The position numbers and the translations under genes are program-made. The notes beneath the pieces were generated by a model. The model did not search any database. It was not told the DNA's origin and saw only the letters and a program-made list of their open reading frames with translations. DNA of 64,000 bases. It comes from Poa pratensis (taxonomy: Eukaryota > Streptophyta > Magnoliopsida > Poales > Poaceae). The stretch covers positions 89,842,723 to 89,906,722 of the forward strand of contig CAMZMU010000034.1 of the NCBI GenBank assembly GCA_947311845.1, given 5' to 3'. Numbering within the stretch: the first letter of the stretch is position 1; each line of letters begins with the position of its first letter. This document shows, piece after piece, positions 23,601 through 34,788 of the stretch.

Positions 23601-24950
23601 AAACGCGGATGGGGTCTACTTAATGATGGAATATAAAATCTGTTCATATTTCATTTGAACGAATCTTTTCTTATGGTCTACAAAAAATAAAAGAAATATG
23701 AAATATTCGGAATTTTGTTTAAACAAAAGAAATAGATAAAAAAGAAAAGACTTTTTATGCAATGTTCCAAATTCTTAAACAAATGATAATGGAATCATTT
23801 TTTTACAACACTCCAAATGCTTCATGTCTCACTTAATAATGCGTCATTTATCTAAGAACTACATGTATTGTCAACTTTACAATAACAAAATATAAAACAT
23901 GCTCTCAAGTTGCAATTTGTCTAACATTTGAGCGAATATTCCGATATTCCATAAAATAAAAACCAAAATGCTCATCAAAAATAACCGAAGTGCACTCAAA
24001 ACAAATACCAAATTTGTTTCAACATTTCAATTTGGCTAGCAGTTCGACTGACACGAGCAAACTTTCCCCAAATATGGAATCAAATTCAAATGGATTGTTC
24101 TGATTTTGATTAAATATTGACGTCCAAAGAAAACATGTTTGAGCATTTCAAGCCTTCAACTATTTGAATATTGTACACAACATATCACAAATGCATGCAA
24201 AAAATGCTGCTTATTCATAACAAAACAAACAAATGTTCCAACACACCAATTTAGCCAACATTTTGGTTAACAAAAAAAAATACCAAGGACGTGGCGTGAC
24301 AGCACGCTAAAAAAAAGTGAAAATACAAATTTTGTCAACATTTAGAGATGATCCACATGCCTTTTTCCTGATTCCAATTAAGAAAAAAAATTACCACCAT
24401 TTAGAGATAGTTCATGTGCACTTCTCCTAATCTCGATTAAATGTTCACGTCGAAATACAAACATGTTTGGACTTTTCAAACTACTAAACATTTGAATATT
24501 GTACAAAACATATAAAAAAATGATCGTCAAAATTGCTACATACTCACACAAAAGTAAAAACATGTTTGAATATTCTAATTTGGCCAAAATTTACGCAAAT
24601 ATTCCGACATTCCATAAAATATAAAAAAAATTGCTATAGAAAAACCGTTATCTACATATATCAAAAATGTAAATATATTAATTCATCAAGAATTTCCTAT
24701 TCAAACATACTCATCAAAAAAAAATATGAAGACATACCAACATAACAACACACAAAAAATGCTAACATTACGTGCCACATTGCCGAAAATCAAATTCGAA
24801 TATCCAAAAAAAATACCTTACAAAAGACTCACACATTTTGTCTTCATTTCAAACAATTATATCTGAACATTTCTCTTTTTTTTTAAAATCCAAACCATCA
24901 TCAAATTTTGACATCAAGGGCGCGGCGTGTGCCGCGCCAAATACCCCTAG
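20691..24950 (+). mobile_element. Helitron-like element, AT-rich body with 3' terminus
   Basis: About 4.2 kb of very AT-rich DNA with many A-tracts and no credible ORF ends in GGCGCGGC-GTGT-GCCGCGCC, a perfect 8-bp-stem hairpin (24919-24938 region). This is followed about 8 bp later by CTAG (24947-24950) and then a T. That arrangement is the canonical Helitron 3' end inserted at an A/T site. A decayed relative of the hairpin (GCGTGACAGCACGC) lies near 24294. The 5' terminus was not found and the left limit given is only where the composition changes. No Rep/helicase is visible, so it would be non-autonomous. Confidence 0.6.
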
Positions 24951-26399
24951 TTTAGATTTTAGAGTAGCACCACATGCCGAGCAGTTGATGTTAGTCTACT
25001 GCCACCACTGTATCCGTGGATTTTTTTTTCTTTGTCTACTAGTAGTACCACAAGTGAAGAAAAGTACTTGGACTTGGCAATTTCTCAATAATAATAGGAG
25101 GTGCCCAGTTGAACTTATAAGTTTCTCAAATAAGCTTAAATATTTACATGTCCATATTCACATAGTATTTCACATAGAAAGGAGATGTCCAGCTAAATTT
25201 GTAATTTTTCTTGGCAAATCTAAATCCAGTTGAATTATAATCTAGGGGTTCCTATATTCAAACACCCCCGTGTAGCTCTCCCCAGGACGACCCGGGCGTC
25301 TCCAACACTAGACACCATGGGGCCCCTCTCCGGCCACGTCTGCGGCGGAGATCAGATGTCGGGGCAATCGCCACGGATCGGTGGTGGCATGCCATCTCAC
25401 TCACTCACTAACACCATTAGTGCTTAGTTGTCTGGTGGCGCTAAGCTCGTGGGACGGCGTTTGGAGTATGTTTTCGTGAAAGTACGACACGACTGTTGGC
25501 ACGTGCTCCCTCCCGGGTGAAAACATCGCCCCAGTTTTTGCCGGAGCCGACGATTGCGACGCCTTCGGGCGTCGTATACCTCGGTGGAGGCATCGTTCGT
25601 GGAGCTGCACTACGTCGACCCAATATGTGAGTCTCGGGGAGAAACCTCAAATCCTCGGATCATTCTATAATGGCGCGCTGAGCGTCACTCCCCTCAATGG
25701 AGGCATCATCTTGCAACTCATTTCTTTGTTACAGTTGACGCATCCTGTATCCTCACTCGGGATGCTCCTAGGGGAAACCCTAGATTTGGGACTCCCCGAT
25801 CAGATAATTGCGGTGTTCGGCGCCGTTCTACCTCCTTTGGGGGGGGGGGGGGGGTCGCTTTAGGAGCAATTGTTGTCTAGAGGGAGGAGGTGGTGCAGCG
25901 TGGCATCTTCCACGTCAATGACGACAAGTCTCGGCGCCAAATGCGTATTGATGGGCGATGGCGCTATCTGGGATCGTGGCGACGTTTATGGTAGGCATGG
26001 CAAGGCCAATGAAAAATGATCATTGTCGTGAAGTTGGGTTGGCAGAAGACGAAGGCGACGACTTCTGGAGTGTGCGCATCCGGTGCGCGTTGAGTGTCTG
26101 TTGAACCGGTTGTGCTCTTGTTTCGCCATTGGGCGGCTTGGAGAGGCATTTGGATTTAGATGATGTGTGTAGTGTAAGATTAGGGCAAATGGCTCTGGTA
26201 ATCGTCCGTTTAGGTGTATTAGGCCTCTAATGAAAATCTATTTGTTCTCCAGTAGCCCTGAATTAGCAGTGAATGAACCGATTAATTAGGGAGAGCAAGT
26301 AGCGCTAGCAATGCATGCGCTACTTCCTTGCATCTGGTTGGCTAGTTTAGTTGGCATGCAAAGGGCCCACCGTGATTGACGCTGATTTTCATCTCCATG
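24951..26399. other. Intergenic, no gene seen
   Basis: About 25095-25180 ('gttgaacttataagtttctc', 'tttacatgtccatattcacatag') is homologous to 29391-29430 plus 29856-29880 and gives the empty site of the MITE at 29431. A moderately GC-rich stretch, 25255-26245, has short open frames on both strands and a poly-G tract (about 25842-25855). No domain is recognised and no transposon termini were found. Confidence 0.4.
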
Positions 26400-26402
26400 T
26401 AA

Positions 26403-26663
26403 GACTAGTCATAATGGGGAGTAACATAGGAGTAACATCATTGCCACATAGGCAAAAAATCTGATGTGGCGGGTAATTAATGAGGAGAGAGATGAGTGTG
26501 GTAACTAGCTATGTCACCATAACATTACACATTTCAAGCCAACATGAGTGTATAACCTATTAAATATGACACTACACATGTTACTCCCCACTATGGAGGT
26601 AGTAACTTAGAGTAGTAACATATGCATGTTACTAGTCTAAATTACTCCCCATTGTGACTAGTC
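26403..26663. mobile_element. MITE, GACTAGTCATAATGGGGAGTAA ends
   Basis: The inverted ends are GACTAGTCATAATGGGGAGT and ACTCCCCATTGTGACTAGTC, matching at 21 of 22 or so positions. A TAA direct repeat flanks them (26400-26402, 26664-26666), suggesting PIF/Harbinger affinity. GACTAGTC is itself palindromic, so the exact border is ambiguous by a few bases. No coding capacity. Confidence 0.8.
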
Positions 26664-27080
26664 TAATAACTACCTAATACGTATTGGTTGAAACAAATCG
26701 TTGAAACTTATTTTTGGCCGAATCATCATGCGCCTAGGTCGTAACTCGTAACGCTGCTGGTAGCAGGCCTAAGCCTGTGCCAGTGCATCGTCTCTTAGCA
26801 CGATATCATAGGAGTATTAAATATTTAAGATACAACTAGTATAATGCATTGTTTCCTATGTTTTTTTTTGAAACGGAGGCAAAAGATTTGCCCCCATTCT
26901 ATTAATTAAGAAGAAGAGAGTTGCCCGGTTAATTAATGGAAAACCGGGCGAAAAACAGATACAACACAACAGCCACAAGCGAACAACACACAAGCAAACA
27001 ACCATCCAACCGCCAACAAACTCGACCAATTTATTGCAACCACTAGCAGACAACACGACAAGCTGAAAAGGCCTCAAGAA

Positions 27081-27644
27081 TCAAGCAACAACGGAAGCTT
27101 TCCTTGCGACGTCAAGCTTCTTTCCTGCCCTTCTGAGAGACTTCTCCACCTTCATGATCACACCATCCGAAGCCTTCCCCGTCAAGACGGAAACAATGTC
27201 CTTGCCATATCCCGGGCAAGCCGTCTCCAAATCAACGAGCAAGTCGCAAACCTCTTTGCCAAAGAGAGCCTCGGAGTTAGGCGCCAACACACCCGTCTCA
27301 TCGAACTGGTCACCCAAAGATGAGAAAGTGACAGAAGCAACTGAAACTCCACTGTCCATAGAGGCAGGCGGTTGGCTGGACTCAGATGGAGGGGGTGATG
27401 GCGCCACATCCACCTCCACGGACTCCAATGGGCCCAACTCCACAGGAAGCACCGTAGATGGTTCCCCACCAGGCTCCTGCAGCTCAGGCATGACCTGCAC
27501 AACTGGAGCCCAAAATTCGGTGATGACTGCACTCCTCGGGACTGGCGAGGTCTCATGCAGACCACGAGGAGAAAAATCTCCAAAGAAGCATTCAGCCCCC
27601 TCATCAGCGGAAACAAATCTGGAGCTGAGGCGGCAAAGAGACAC
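27081..27644 (-). pseudogene. LINE ORF1 C-terminal part in a shifted frame
   Basis: This 187-codon frame follows the zinc-knuckle ORF in another register. It is acidic and Pro/Ser-rich (SPPPSESSQPPASMDSGVSV) and ends with a basic helical segment (MKVEKSLRRAGKKLDVARKA) just before the 3' untranslated tail. Its ATG is probably not a real start; it most likely belonged to the same protein as 27604-28956 before a frameshift. Confidence 0.6.
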
Positions 27645-28956
27645 TCAACGCAACCTGATGCTCAGCTAGAGCATCGCGAAGCTCAGATCGAAGCAGCTCA
27701 ACCTTCTGAAGTAGCTCCATGCACAGCAGGGCAACCTGTGACTCAAAAGTTGAGACCAAAGAATCTTTGCAACACGCAGATGGGGACCTCGGCGGCAACG
27801 ACGAGTGGCCAACGACCTCCGGTGGAGGACAAGGCTGGTCGAACGGGTAGCGGCTTCGCTGGCCAGGAGCGCGAGTGACCGGACAGCAAGCATGAGCGGC
27901 TGGAGAGCAATCATGAGCAACCGAAGACGGAACACGACAAAACCTCTCCCGATGACCAGCGCCACGACAATGAATGCATCTGAATGGCCCATGACATGCT
28001 CTGACTTGGTGGCCATACTCCAAGCAACGAAAACACCTTCCTCGAGCCCAATGCTTGAATGCGAGGCGACGCTCGAGAGCCTCCTTTGACGACTCAGGGG
28101 GAGGGCCTCGGTTGTAGCGGCGCCCCCGACCCACATGCACCCAGCCTCCATCGGCTTCAAGAGCTGCAGCTGCCGCAGAGAGGCTTCCACAAGCCGGCGC
28201 TGAAGATGGACCAAGCACAGGAGGCTCCAACTCAAGTATCTTCACGTCGACGCGCCCATCGACTGCCCCTCGAGCTTTGCCTGAAACAGCGCCTCCGGTG
28301 GTGGTCAGCCGTGTCGTACTGGAGGCTTGCAAGGCCGCAGGAACACGCTGCACCTCCGGGATAGACTCCACCGTCCAGTGAGCCGAGGGGCATGCCAGCC
28401 TGCCTCCTGCAGGGACCGACGGCGGAGTGGACCAGGGAATGGGAAAGGAGACAAAGTCGAGGCCCAGCTCGGTCGCCGCCTGCACGACAGGGGAGCTGGG
28501 TCTCGGGGTCACCGCCGGCGCGACAGGGGAGCTCGGATGCGGGGTCGAAGGTTCGACCGCCGTCGCGGGCCTATGGCGGCGGCGAGGACGAGCCAAACGA
28601 CCCCCAACGGCTGGGTCGGCCTTGCGGGACGCCAGGACAGCCGCGGCCAGCGCGGCGGCGGATGTGGTCGACAGAGCTGGCGCGAACGGCCCAGGGAGCG
28701 CATCTGACGCGGGCATAGGGGAGGCCTCCAACACCTCAACAGCGACAACAGGGTGGCCCATCGCCGGCGGAGCCAGGGGCACCAGCTCAGGCGGTGACTT
28801 CGGGGCAGCCTCCTCAGACTCGGACGCGGCAGGGCGCGGGGAAGGCGACATCGACGACTGCGGGACTTTGCTTGAAGGAAGAATGGCGGGTGGCGTGAGC
28901 TCGGCGGCCATGGGACGCCGGCGGAACCTCCGGGAGCAGCAGCGTCGGCAAGCCAT
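27604..28956 (-). CDS. LINE ORF1 (gag-like, two CCHC zinc knuckles)
   Basis: A 450-codon frame begins MACRRCCSRRFRRRP and continues with a long Pro/Ala/Ser-rich disordered region. It carries a motif region GGWVHVGRGRRYNRG followed by two tandem retroviral-type zinc knuckles, CFRCLEYGHQVRAC and CIHCRGAGHRERFC, at roughly residues 313-345. That architecture is typical of plant LINE ORF1 RNA-binding proteins. Such proteins bind element RNA in ribonucleoprotein particles. A frameshift near 27640 moves the C-terminal part into another frame (27081-27644). A start further upstream is possible because the element continues 150 bp to its 5' end. Confidence 0.75.
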   Translation of the reverse strand: MACRRCCSRRFRRRPMAAELTPPAILPSSKVPQSSMSPSPRPAASESEEAAPKSPPELVPLAPPAMGHPVVAVEVLEASPMPASDALPGPFAPALSTTSAAALAAAVLASRKADPAVGGRLARPRRRHRPATAVEPSTPHPSSPVAPAVTPRPSSPVVQAATELGLDFVSFPIPWSTPPSVPAGGRLACPSAHWTVESIPEVQRVPAALQASSTTRLTTTGGAVSGKARGAVDGRVDVKILELEPPVLGPSSAPACGSLSAAAAALEADGGWVHVGRGRRYNRGPPPESSKEALERRLAFKHWARGRCFRCLEYGHQVRACHGPFRCIHCRGAGHRERFCRVPSSVAHDCSPAAHACCPVTRAPGQRSRYPFDQPCPPPEVVGHSSLPPRSPSACCKDSLVSTFESQVALLCMELLQKVELLRSELRDALAEHQVALSVSLPPQLQICFR

Positions 28957-29430
28957 GCCCTTACATATCGCGGGGATGGGTCGAAGGAGGGCGCTGAGGG
29001 GTGGCCGGATCTGGTCTCGGCTGCCGGAGAGGGCGTCGGAGGGAGGAGATCAGGGCGGTGGTGCCGCCGCTTCACCCCTGGACGCCATGGTCGCACACGG
29101 CCTATTGTTTCCTATGTTTTGTATCTACATTTAATGCTTTGGGGCTCATGCATGCATATGATTCGGTAAGAGTCATTTTTCCCCTATGGCTACGTGCAAC
29201 GGTTGTATCTTAGTTAATCTACAACCTCACACTCTCTCTTCATTAACTAGTATGCCACATAAGCAAAATGCATATGAAACCGTGCTAAGAACCTTGCATT
29301 GGCATAGGCCTAATAACCTAAACGGAGGGAGTAAAATACATCATTTTAATGCAGAGGTCGGGGCTCCGTTTCCCCATTTAGAAAAAAAATGAACTTATAA
29401 TTTTCTGAATTAAGCTTAACTATGTACATG

Positions 29431-29846
29431 GAGAGCGACGGTATGAGGCCGAGCTCCACGGAGTTCATTATTTTAAAAGTTCAAAATTCACATTTTATAG
29501 TTTGAAAAAATCCAAAAATAATATCTAGATGTAGATAATAATATAATCTAAAAGTGCGCAAAAATTCAATCCGAAATTCGTTATATTTTGAACTGTATAA
29601 AAATGACAAACGGGTGGATCTAGATTTGTGAACACTACACATTTTAGAAAACTTAAAATGTTGTCTGATTTGTCTTTTATATGTAGCCTAAAATAATATG
29701 AATTTGCATTGAGATTTTGCACGCGGTTAGATCTTGACATGAAGTACATATAGATTTTTTGTTTTGAGTTTTTTAAAACATAAAAATGCATATTTTGATA
29801 TATTGTTAATTCTAAGCTCCATGGAGCTCAGCCTCCAAATGCAGTT
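29431..29846. mobile_element. Mutator-like MITE (GAGCTCCA terminal region)
   Basis: The inverted subterminal sequences are GAGGCCGAGCTCCACGGAGT near the left and its counterpart AGCTCCATGGAGCTCAGCCTCC at the right. The likely 9-bp target repeats are ATGTACATG (29422-29430) and TTATACATG (29847-29855), two mismatches. The homologous locus near 25150 ('tttacatgtcc') lacks the element. The interior is AT-rich with no coding capacity. Confidence 0.7.
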
Positions 29847-29855
29847 TTATACATG

Positions 29856-30884
29856 CCCATGTTCACATAATATATTTCTTATTTTTTGGGGAAGCAGAGT
29901 GGCACCTTTCCAGAGCTGAACCTAAAACATGTCCCGATATAGGAACCCAAACCAGGCGGCAGACCGCCGGTGCCCAGCTGGGAGGAAAAAAGGCAGGAAA
30001 AACTCAAAAAAATCGGTCATGGAATAAAAAGCATGCAGGCGGGCGGGCTCTCCTCTCTGACTTTATAAAGGAAAGGAATGAGAGCAAATGCATGGAGTGG
30101 TATTTGTGCTGCGTATGTGGCCGGGCCGGCCACTTTCTTGCTCCTGCGCCGTTTGTCGATGGAATCCATCGAGCACGGCTGAGGTCAACTCCAGCTTTGG
30201 TCCTTGTACTTCGTACCGGATGATAAAAGATGGACAGGGTGTTCGAAAAAGCTCGAGCTCATCGCATCATTCGAATCCAGCACTGAGGATTAGATTTAAT
30301 TAATTAGCGAGAAGAAAGCATGTGTACCTGCTCCTGCATAGCCCCTGGCTACGTTCAAATTCACTAACTAGGATGCCCACAGTACAGTAGAGTAGAGGCA
30401 TCAACTTTGAGTGTGCAGTGTGGCAGTGTAGTGGTGGGGAGCTAGCACCGGAGAAGGGACCGCTCTCCTTGGCTCAAACATATGCACGGCCCGGTGGCAG
30501 GCAGGCAGGGTGGTGGCGTACGACGCCGAGGTAAAGTCAAAGCCGATGGTTGTGTCCCGTGTTGTCAATGTCAATTCCCTGCACTGTGCAAGCACGGTTC
30601 ATTCACGGTGGCGCCGGAGCAGAATGGTCCAGCGGCGATCCACGTCGGCACCACCCGCCGCATGCGCACATTCGCGCACGGGTCCGGCGCCCCGGTGCAC
30701 CGTGGCCAGACACATGCGAGCTAACACGATCGAGGAACGTCGTACTACGACGCAGCGAAGTCATCATTGGCCTTTGCTGTCGCACGCACGTCGATCCTTT
30801 TGGTGCATGCTGCGTCCTTTAGTTTGGCCTCCATCGGGAGGTGAAAAACGATTTCTTTTTCACCGTGAAACAAGAGAACGAGAT
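29856..30884. other. Intergenic, no gene seen
   Basis: Short open frames at 30482-30914 lie on both strands without recognisable domains. A TTTATAAA-like box at 30061 with an ATG at 30088 was considered and not supported by a coding sequence longer than 71 codons. Confidence 0.35.
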
Positions 30885-31230
30885 GAGTTTTTTTTTGTCA
30901 AATATGGCATCTGAACAAAACTAATCTTACTACTAACTCCTACATCAAAATTATTTCCAAATATGACCCCTGAGGTCGGCTCCAGATAGGATGGAGCGGA
31001 CCTTGTACATGTCCTCCATTCTCTCTGACATCGACCCTTGTTTTAATTTTTTTAATACTTAGAAAAATTATGGGACTTTCGGCGACAAAAGAGGATGGCA
31101 CCGAAGTGAACAAGTTCGGATCCATCTTATTTGGCGCCGACCTCCAGAGGTCAGATTTAAAAATAGTTTTGAGGAGGGGCCATATATGTGTTTAGTTGCT
31201 CAAAATGATCATATTTGTCAAAAAATACGA
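30885..31230. mobile_element. Foldback-type element with long (~95 bp) inverted repeats
   Basis: Left arm: TTTTTTTGTCAAATATGGCA and onwards to CTGAGGTCGGCTCCAGATAGGATGG (30890-30992). Right arm, read as reverse complement: TTTTTTGACAAATATGATCA to CTGGAGGTCGGCGCCAAATAAGATGG (31226-31120). The arms align through 90 or more bases with moderate divergence around a spacer of about 130 bp. Long arms suggest a Mutator-like or foldback element; the target duplication is not clear. Confidence 0.6.
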
Positions 31231-31502
31231 ACGACACGTCCCTACTAACGGTTTCTATCCTCCCGCTCATGTCACCCTAGTTCCTGTCGGTAATAAATTC
31301 CGCAGCCTCTTCGGTTCCCCTCTCCCTCTATCCTTTGTACTCCCCCCTCCCCCCGGTCTAGTATTCTGGGCTTATTAGGAATAGCAGCGCGGCCAAGGTG
31401 TAAATCTACTGACTACGTTCGATCTCCCCATCTCGTACATTTCCACCAATGTGCTGGCCGTTTTGATCTTTCAGTTAATTCTCGCTATCAAGTTTGTTCG
31501 AT

Positions 31503-31640
31503 GTGAAATATGGGAAACTTGGTCTTCTGAGCTATGCCAACAGGTTGATTGGACATGGACATGAGCAATGTGGTGATTGTGCGTACCAGGATAAGGACCT
31601 TGAGTTCGGGGAATGGATTTATGCTACTCCATGTACGTGA
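31503..31640 (+). pseudogene. Remnant of a DUF4283/zf-CCHC_4-type protein
   Basis: This is a 45-codon frame with no start codon of its own. It reads VKYGKLGLLSYANRLIGHGH, then EQCGDCAYQDKDLEFGEWIY. The pattern 'KYEKL.. C..CG.IGH..EEC......LQFGEWI' is the zinc-knuckle region that follows DUF4283 in many plant retroelement-related proteins. Here the first two knuckle cysteines are replaced (SYANR where CYACG is expected), so it is a decayed fragment. It ends 60 bp before an LTR remnant. Confidence 0.55.
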
Positions 31641-31698
31641 TTGTGGTGCTGCTATCATAAGAGATGAGCTTCAAGGGGCTTCAACAACGCGGGGTTGT

Positions 31699-32480
31699 TG
31701 AAAGGAGGTAAAAAGTCGACTAGAGGGGCTGAAATGCGACTATAAATTGTATTCTTTTCTAACAAGTTAGAGATTAACAAGAATATAGGTTCTCTAAAGT
31801 ATGCAACCAGGTGAACAACATATATTATGACAAGATACAATCTAACTTAAGAAGATAAATAAGGATACAAATGAGTAAAGAATTTAGAGATAACCACGTA
31901 GTGGATGCGAGGTTTTATCCTGAATTTCACTTCTCAGGTAACTAATTAAGTTACTCCCTCCGATCCGAAAAGTCTGTCGTTGGTTCATCATTGAATCATA
32001 CGTACGTAGCTATGTTTCTACGACAATTAATCCGGATCGGATGCAGTAGTTTTATTGGATATGTGTGGATGCATCATGCCTTCAATAGCCAATTTGACTC
32101 ACATATTCTACTGGAGCCTCCATGTGATGTAGAGTGACTCAATCGACTAAGTGGTGCCCTCAAAGGCGGCAACTCAATCTTTATGAACAAGTTTGATGCA
32201 ATCGCCATAACTTAAGTGTAGGCTCTCAAAAATATCCTAAAGTTTTAAAGAATTAATATTAAGTTTGGAAAACCTCTTTTGTCTAACGCGCACAAACCAC
32301 ACATGAGTAACAAGATCCACATTGGAAATTCTTTCAGTAAATCACTAGATCTGATCTCCTCAAGCAAACACTAAAGTATCAACAAGATTGGAGCGCTGTA
32401 GTGGGCGATCTCAAAGAATTGTGATGGTGTTCACTGAGTTTGTCGTAGCCATCATCCTATCGTCTATCGTGTTTCTCCCC
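31699..32480 (+). mobile_element. Degenerate SIRE/Maximus-type LTR remnant
   Basis: Starting at TGAAAGGAGG the sequence follows the LTR at 55111 in order: 'gactagaggggctgaa', 'aggttctctaaagtatgcaaccaggtgaac', 'agagataaccac', then 'tggtgccctcaaaggcggcaact'. Divergence is high. A Stowaway MITE (31954-32046) interrupts it. No internal domain is attached, so it is probably an old solo or fragmented LTR; the right border is approximate. Confidence 0.65.
31954..32046. mobile_element. Stowaway (Tc1/Mariner) MITE, 93 bp
   Basis: Ends are CTCCCTCCGATCCGA and, as reverse complement, CTGCATCCGATCCGG, with TA duplications at 31952-31953 and 32047-32048. It is nested in the degenerate LTR, so it is younger than that LTR. 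Confidence 0.8.
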
Positions 32481-34786
32481 CACCATTTACAGTCACTGCT
32501 GGTCTGGCCTCAATCCCGCCTCAACCCCAGTGGTGTTACGTGTTACCTCTGTGGCCCACCCTGATCTCTTGAACCATCTAAAATTATTTTTTTCCACTTC
32601 ATGTACCCTTGTCAGCTGATGTATTTGTTAATGTATTTCGAGCAAGCTCACGACGCTAACAACTCCGATAATGTTTCAGCAGAACCATGAGAAAAGAAGG
32701 GGAAGTGGTTAGCCCCATTTTTGTAGGGTTAGAAGTCTCGAGGCACATCATGTCCAAATGGATCGGTGCGGACTAAAATAATTATACTTTGTACTGAAGT
32801 TTTATACTTCTTATAGAAAAACATTATGTTTATTATAATTATGATCGCAGCTTGCTCAGTCATGCGAATGCGCGGGCACAACCCTGTAGGCTACTGTAGA
32901 TGTAGACGGTGCGAGAGACACATTTTCTCTTCCCATTAGTTTTTCTGCTGATGTAGTGAAATAAAGACATGGTGGAGTAGCGGTGTATACCCATACCCAT
33001 CATGCACCTTCTATGCTATAGATGTAAACTGTTTTTTCTTTTCTTCTTATATGCTCTCTCTCGGTAGTAGTTATGTTGCGTTTTTGTGTTATCGCCATGC
33101 TCAAGTTCGCATTGCTAATGACTCCGACAAAATTTCTGTGGCGCCTCCAGAAAAGAAGGATATGTGATTGGCCTCATATTTTTGGGGTTAGAGGTATGCG
33201 GGGATAGTCCAAATGGATCCGATGTTGACTAATTATATTTTGTACTAAAGTTTTATACTTTTTTCTAAAAACTAGCATAATTTCTTGTTATTTATTTGGC
33301 ATATTTAGTTATATAGAAATGTTGGTAAATGTTAGTTAAAATGTCCTTTATAATGCACTTGTAATGTGTATCTTCAAATGAATTGGGTTCTCCTAAGATT
33401 AAACTTTATTTTATAACAAAAGTTGCTTTAATTTATTTTCTAACAACTGCATAATAAACATAGTTTCTACATATTCATGGTAAATATCTAAAGTGTATAC
33501 CTAGCAAATATCTCACAGAGGTTTCTATATATGACTAGATAACTTTATTACTAAAATTTCAAGTATAAGTTCAACCAATGCCATGATTTTCTAATGTTTG
33601 GGTGTATTACATGTCTAAATCAAATTGTTAACTTTTATAAACTTAAACACGGTATGATGCACATTTTATGTTCACCGGTGATTGCTACAAGCCATACTAT
33701 TTCCATAGCAAGTACAGAGCATTTGTATTGCCAACTTATTGTTAAACCCGTTGTTTACTTGTATGGCACATTTGAAATGCTCTTGTTATCATTCAGTGTA
33801 TGTGAGTGCCTCACCAATTTTTAGAGACATTGTATGACATTGTACGTTTAAGTATGGCCTAACTCGATGTCACCAAATAGATTGTACTTCGGGTCATCAA
33901 ATACAGTATTGGTATTATCTTCGAGTAACTCAGTCGAAACATGATCCAAGTTTCTTCGTTCTTGACGGAACGATCCCAACCATACATATGCAAGAGTAAG
34001 TCTCTTGTTCTAATGAGTGCACACATATGGAACACAGACTATATATTTCCAGGTGTTTTCCAATATTTATAGGTTTCAGAATTATGGTTTTTTCCACAAA
34101 AATCTCAGTCACAATATATGTGTTACGATTGTTGCAATAATTTGAGGATGATACAAACATTCTTACTGGCAGCATGGCTTGACCTGATGAGATAAATACT
34201 TATGATGGTAAGTTCTACCTAGTAAAATGTTGGAGGTGCATGTCGACTTGTGGTTCTTCCACCCTTTAGGAAAACTAGGTAATATTTTAATGAGTTGAAC
34301 ACAAAGAATTGTACATTATAGCCATGTGACTCTGCAATCTCGACACACTAACCTTATAATTACGATCGAGTGCATATCTTTTTAAGAACATATTTAAGAT
34401 TTGTAAGGAGATATTCACCCTTTTCCCAACCAAGTAAAGTTTTTTCTTGCGGGTTGCTCTCTTCGTAACCGAACTTCTAGTGTTTGGTCTTGATGAGCAT
34501 GTGTCGGATGAGGCCGATGTGACGGTTGATGGCACTAAGCAAAGCCATGGTGTTGAAGCACATGTTAATGAAACTTGAAAGTTGAAGAGACTGGAGTAGG
34601 CTAAGGCGATGTGAGCAGTCAGAGACATTACAATGATTTGAAGAAGAAGAAGATGGTGTTGTCGTCCTGCTTTAGGAAGTACCAGTTGATTGTCATTGAT
34701 GAACTCCCCCTTTGATCTATTGTAGTAATGCAAAACTCGCATTTGTTAGCAACTAGATATGTCATGACGATCTGGCATTTGTTTAG
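32481..34786. other. Intergenic, no gene seen; contains a ~180-bp duplication
   Basis: The block 'ctcacgacgctaacaactccgat' to 'gtactgaagttttatacttc' (about 32640-32815) recurs at 33098-33275 with roughly 25 percent divergence. No ORF above 151 codons is present, and the one at 34287-34742 (minus) has no recognisable domain. The remainder is AT-rich single-copy-looking DNA. Confidence 0.4.
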
Positions 34787-34788
34787 TA

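Larger units (their letters stand above)
26861..29103 (-). mobile_element. LINE-derived element with ORF1 only, no RT
   Basis: The element is flanked by a 13-17 bp target duplication ATTGTTTCCTATG(TTTT) (26848-26860 and 29104-29116). Its T-tract at 26861 is the poly-A tail on the minus strand, preceded by the GGGGGCAAATCTTTTGCCTC tail region common in grass LINEs. Only a gag-like ORF1 is present (27604-28956 plus 27081-27644). The RT/endonuclease ORF2 is absent although both ends look intact, so this is a non-autonomous derivative and not a simple 5' truncation. Confidence 0.8.

Noticed and set aside
28427..29134. 235-codon plus-strand ORF
   Set aside because: Antisense shadow of the LINE ORF1 on the minus strand, Gly/Ala/Arg-rich.
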